Source of the DNA: Polaromonas sp.
GTDB taxonomy: Bacteria; Pseudomonadota; Gammaproteobacteria; Burkholderiales; Burkholderiaceae_C
Reading direction: 5' to 3'
DNA length: 64,000 nt
Assembly (NCBI RefSeq): GCF_016185115.1
Contig: NZ_JACPOF010000004.1
Location: 117,979 to 181,978, forward strand
A model generated the notes under the pieces. That model saw only the letters and a program-made list of their open reading frames with translations. It searched no databases and was not told the origin of the DNA. This document shows, in pieces, positions 63,394 through 64,000 of the stretch (its first letter is position 1; every line of letters starts with the position of its first letter). A program made the position numbers and the translations under genes.

Positions 63394-63609
63394 TCAACCT
63401 TCAAGACACGCAGGCCACTCCATCACAAGGGCACACGCAGGACACCTCGCGGTCTCGCTTGGGTCTATCGTGCATGTCGCTTGATGCCTGTCCTTAGCAG
63501 GCGCAGCCTTGAAGGCCTCGTAGCTGATGACCTCAAGGCCTACCGTGTGGCACCGGGGGCACTGAACAGCCTTCAGGGCCTCCGCAGGGTTGAATGATTC
63601 TGTGAACAT
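63394..63609 (-). CDS. Small zinc-ribbon-like protein
   Basis: A 71-residue protein with a CPRC pair (about 17-20) and a CPAC pair (about 56-59), the spacing of a zinc ribbon, plus an extra Cys and His between. AAGGG lies six to eight bases upstream of its ATG. Overlapping frames on the other strand have no such feature. Function unknown. Confidence 0.55.
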   Translation of the reverse strand: MFTESFNPAEALKAVQCPRCHTVGLEVISYEAFKAAPAKDRHQATCTIDPSETARCPACALVMEWPACLEG

Positions 63610-63953
63610 GTGACCCTTATAACCACCTCGGACACCTTTGGGGATGCTCTGGAGTCAACTGAATGCATAGGTGTTTACCCTTCAGGGCATCGTGCGGCAT
63701 TTGTTGGTAACTCTTTGCGGCCCTGAGACCTTCTCGCTGGCGGCTCTTCCGTGTGCGTGCAGGCCTTCAGTGGCGCTGCTTGCGAGGTGGCTGGTTGCAT
63801 CGTTCCGATGGCATCCATACGGTCCCGTGAGGGCCTCGCTATCGAGCTTTTCTCACTTCAATAACCATTCCAACTTTCCCATTTTTATTTGCTTGGAAGC
63901 TGTGCATGATCCGCTTCACTGCCAACCCGGCAGGCAACAAAACGGAGTTAACC
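63610..63953. other. Non-coding stretch near the window end
   Basis: About 340 bases with no convincing ORF, RNA gene or repeat. GC falls toward 63880 (a T-rich CCCATTTTTATTTGCTTGG stretch), where the promoter of the final partial gene may lie. Confidence 0.35.
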
Positions 63954-64000
63954 ATGCTGCTTTCTACCTCTACCTTCCGCCTCGAACTCAATACCCCAGT
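63954..64000 (+). CDS. 5' end of a gene cut by the window edge
   Basis: ATG at 63954 preceded by CGGAG with six bases of spacing; the frame stays open to the window end (MLLSTSTFRLELNTP). An in-frame ATG at 63906 (MIRFTANPAGNKTELT) with GGAAG upstream is an alternative start. Too short to identify. Confidence 0.45.
   Translation, partial: MLLSTSTFRLELNTP

Noticed and set aside
63283-63597. Plus-strand open frame of 104 codons
   Set aside because: The opposite strand has a better start and paired CxxC motifs; the plus-strand product is Arg/Pro-rich without features.

Overview
The window looks like a chromosomal segment of a betaproteobacterium of the family Comamonadaceae (Polaromonas/Rhodoferax-like). 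This rests on GC-rich coding sequence, protein families and gene neighbourhoods typical of the order (a pyruvate dehydrogenase locus with a lipoyl-domain LpdA and a betaproteobacterial proteasome homologue, Smg, a DUF1631 protein), and two intergenic repeat families of a kind I associate with this family. I saw no rRNA, tRNA, CRISPR array, transposase or prophage.

Layout. 1-5.7 kb: carA-carB, greA and a small DUF4149 membrane protein. 5.9-10.1 kb (minus): folD and a two-component system that is divergent from aceE. 10.3-17.6 kb: aceE, aceF, a proteasome-like peptidase (BPH) and lpdA, ending in a bidirectional terminator. 17.6-20.0 kb (minus): an alpha/beta hydrolase, a DUF2917 protein and an alpha/beta-hydrolase-LuxR fusion regulator, with an inverted repeat between regulator and targets. 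20.2 kb: an orphan hcp. 20.9-25.9 kb (minus): a compact operon of a two-subunit molybdenum hydroxylase (IorAB-like) followed by soxX, soxY, soxZ and soxA, without soxB or soxCD. 26.1-33.8 kb: a glycosyltransferase and a two-partner secretion pair (TpsB plus a 1555-residue TpsA exoprotein with a large internal duplication). 33.9-41 kb: an NlpC/P60 peptidase, an aldose dehydrogenase, a MocR regulator with an operator-rich divergent promoter, a degenerate GGDEF protein and a glycine-zipper protein. 40.7-43.5 kb: an MlaE/MlaD-type lipid transport operon lacking its ATPase. 43.5-50.6 kb: an MFS transporter, feoAB with a Fur box, a DUF1566 protein, a CurA-like reductase, maleylacetoacetate isomerase and a YfiH/PgeF protein. 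50.9-57.4 kb: yajC-secD-secF, a DUF1631 protein with a coding microsatellite, and smg. 57.5-60.4 kb: gtrA, a GtrB-like glycosyltransferase and a family 39 glycosyltransferase. From about 61 kb the sequence becomes less GC-rich and the genes are mostly unrecognised, suggesting the edge of an accessory region; the last gene runs off the window.

The most notable items are the molybdenum-hydroxylase/soxXYZA operon with three 20-bp-spaced GGTATCA repeats upstream and an unusual SoxY C terminus; the proteasome-like peptidase embedded in the pyruvate dehydrogenase operon; a four-copy intergenic element whose palindromic end always abuts the stop codon of the gene reading into it; and the hydrolase-LuxR regulator with its inverted-repeat site.
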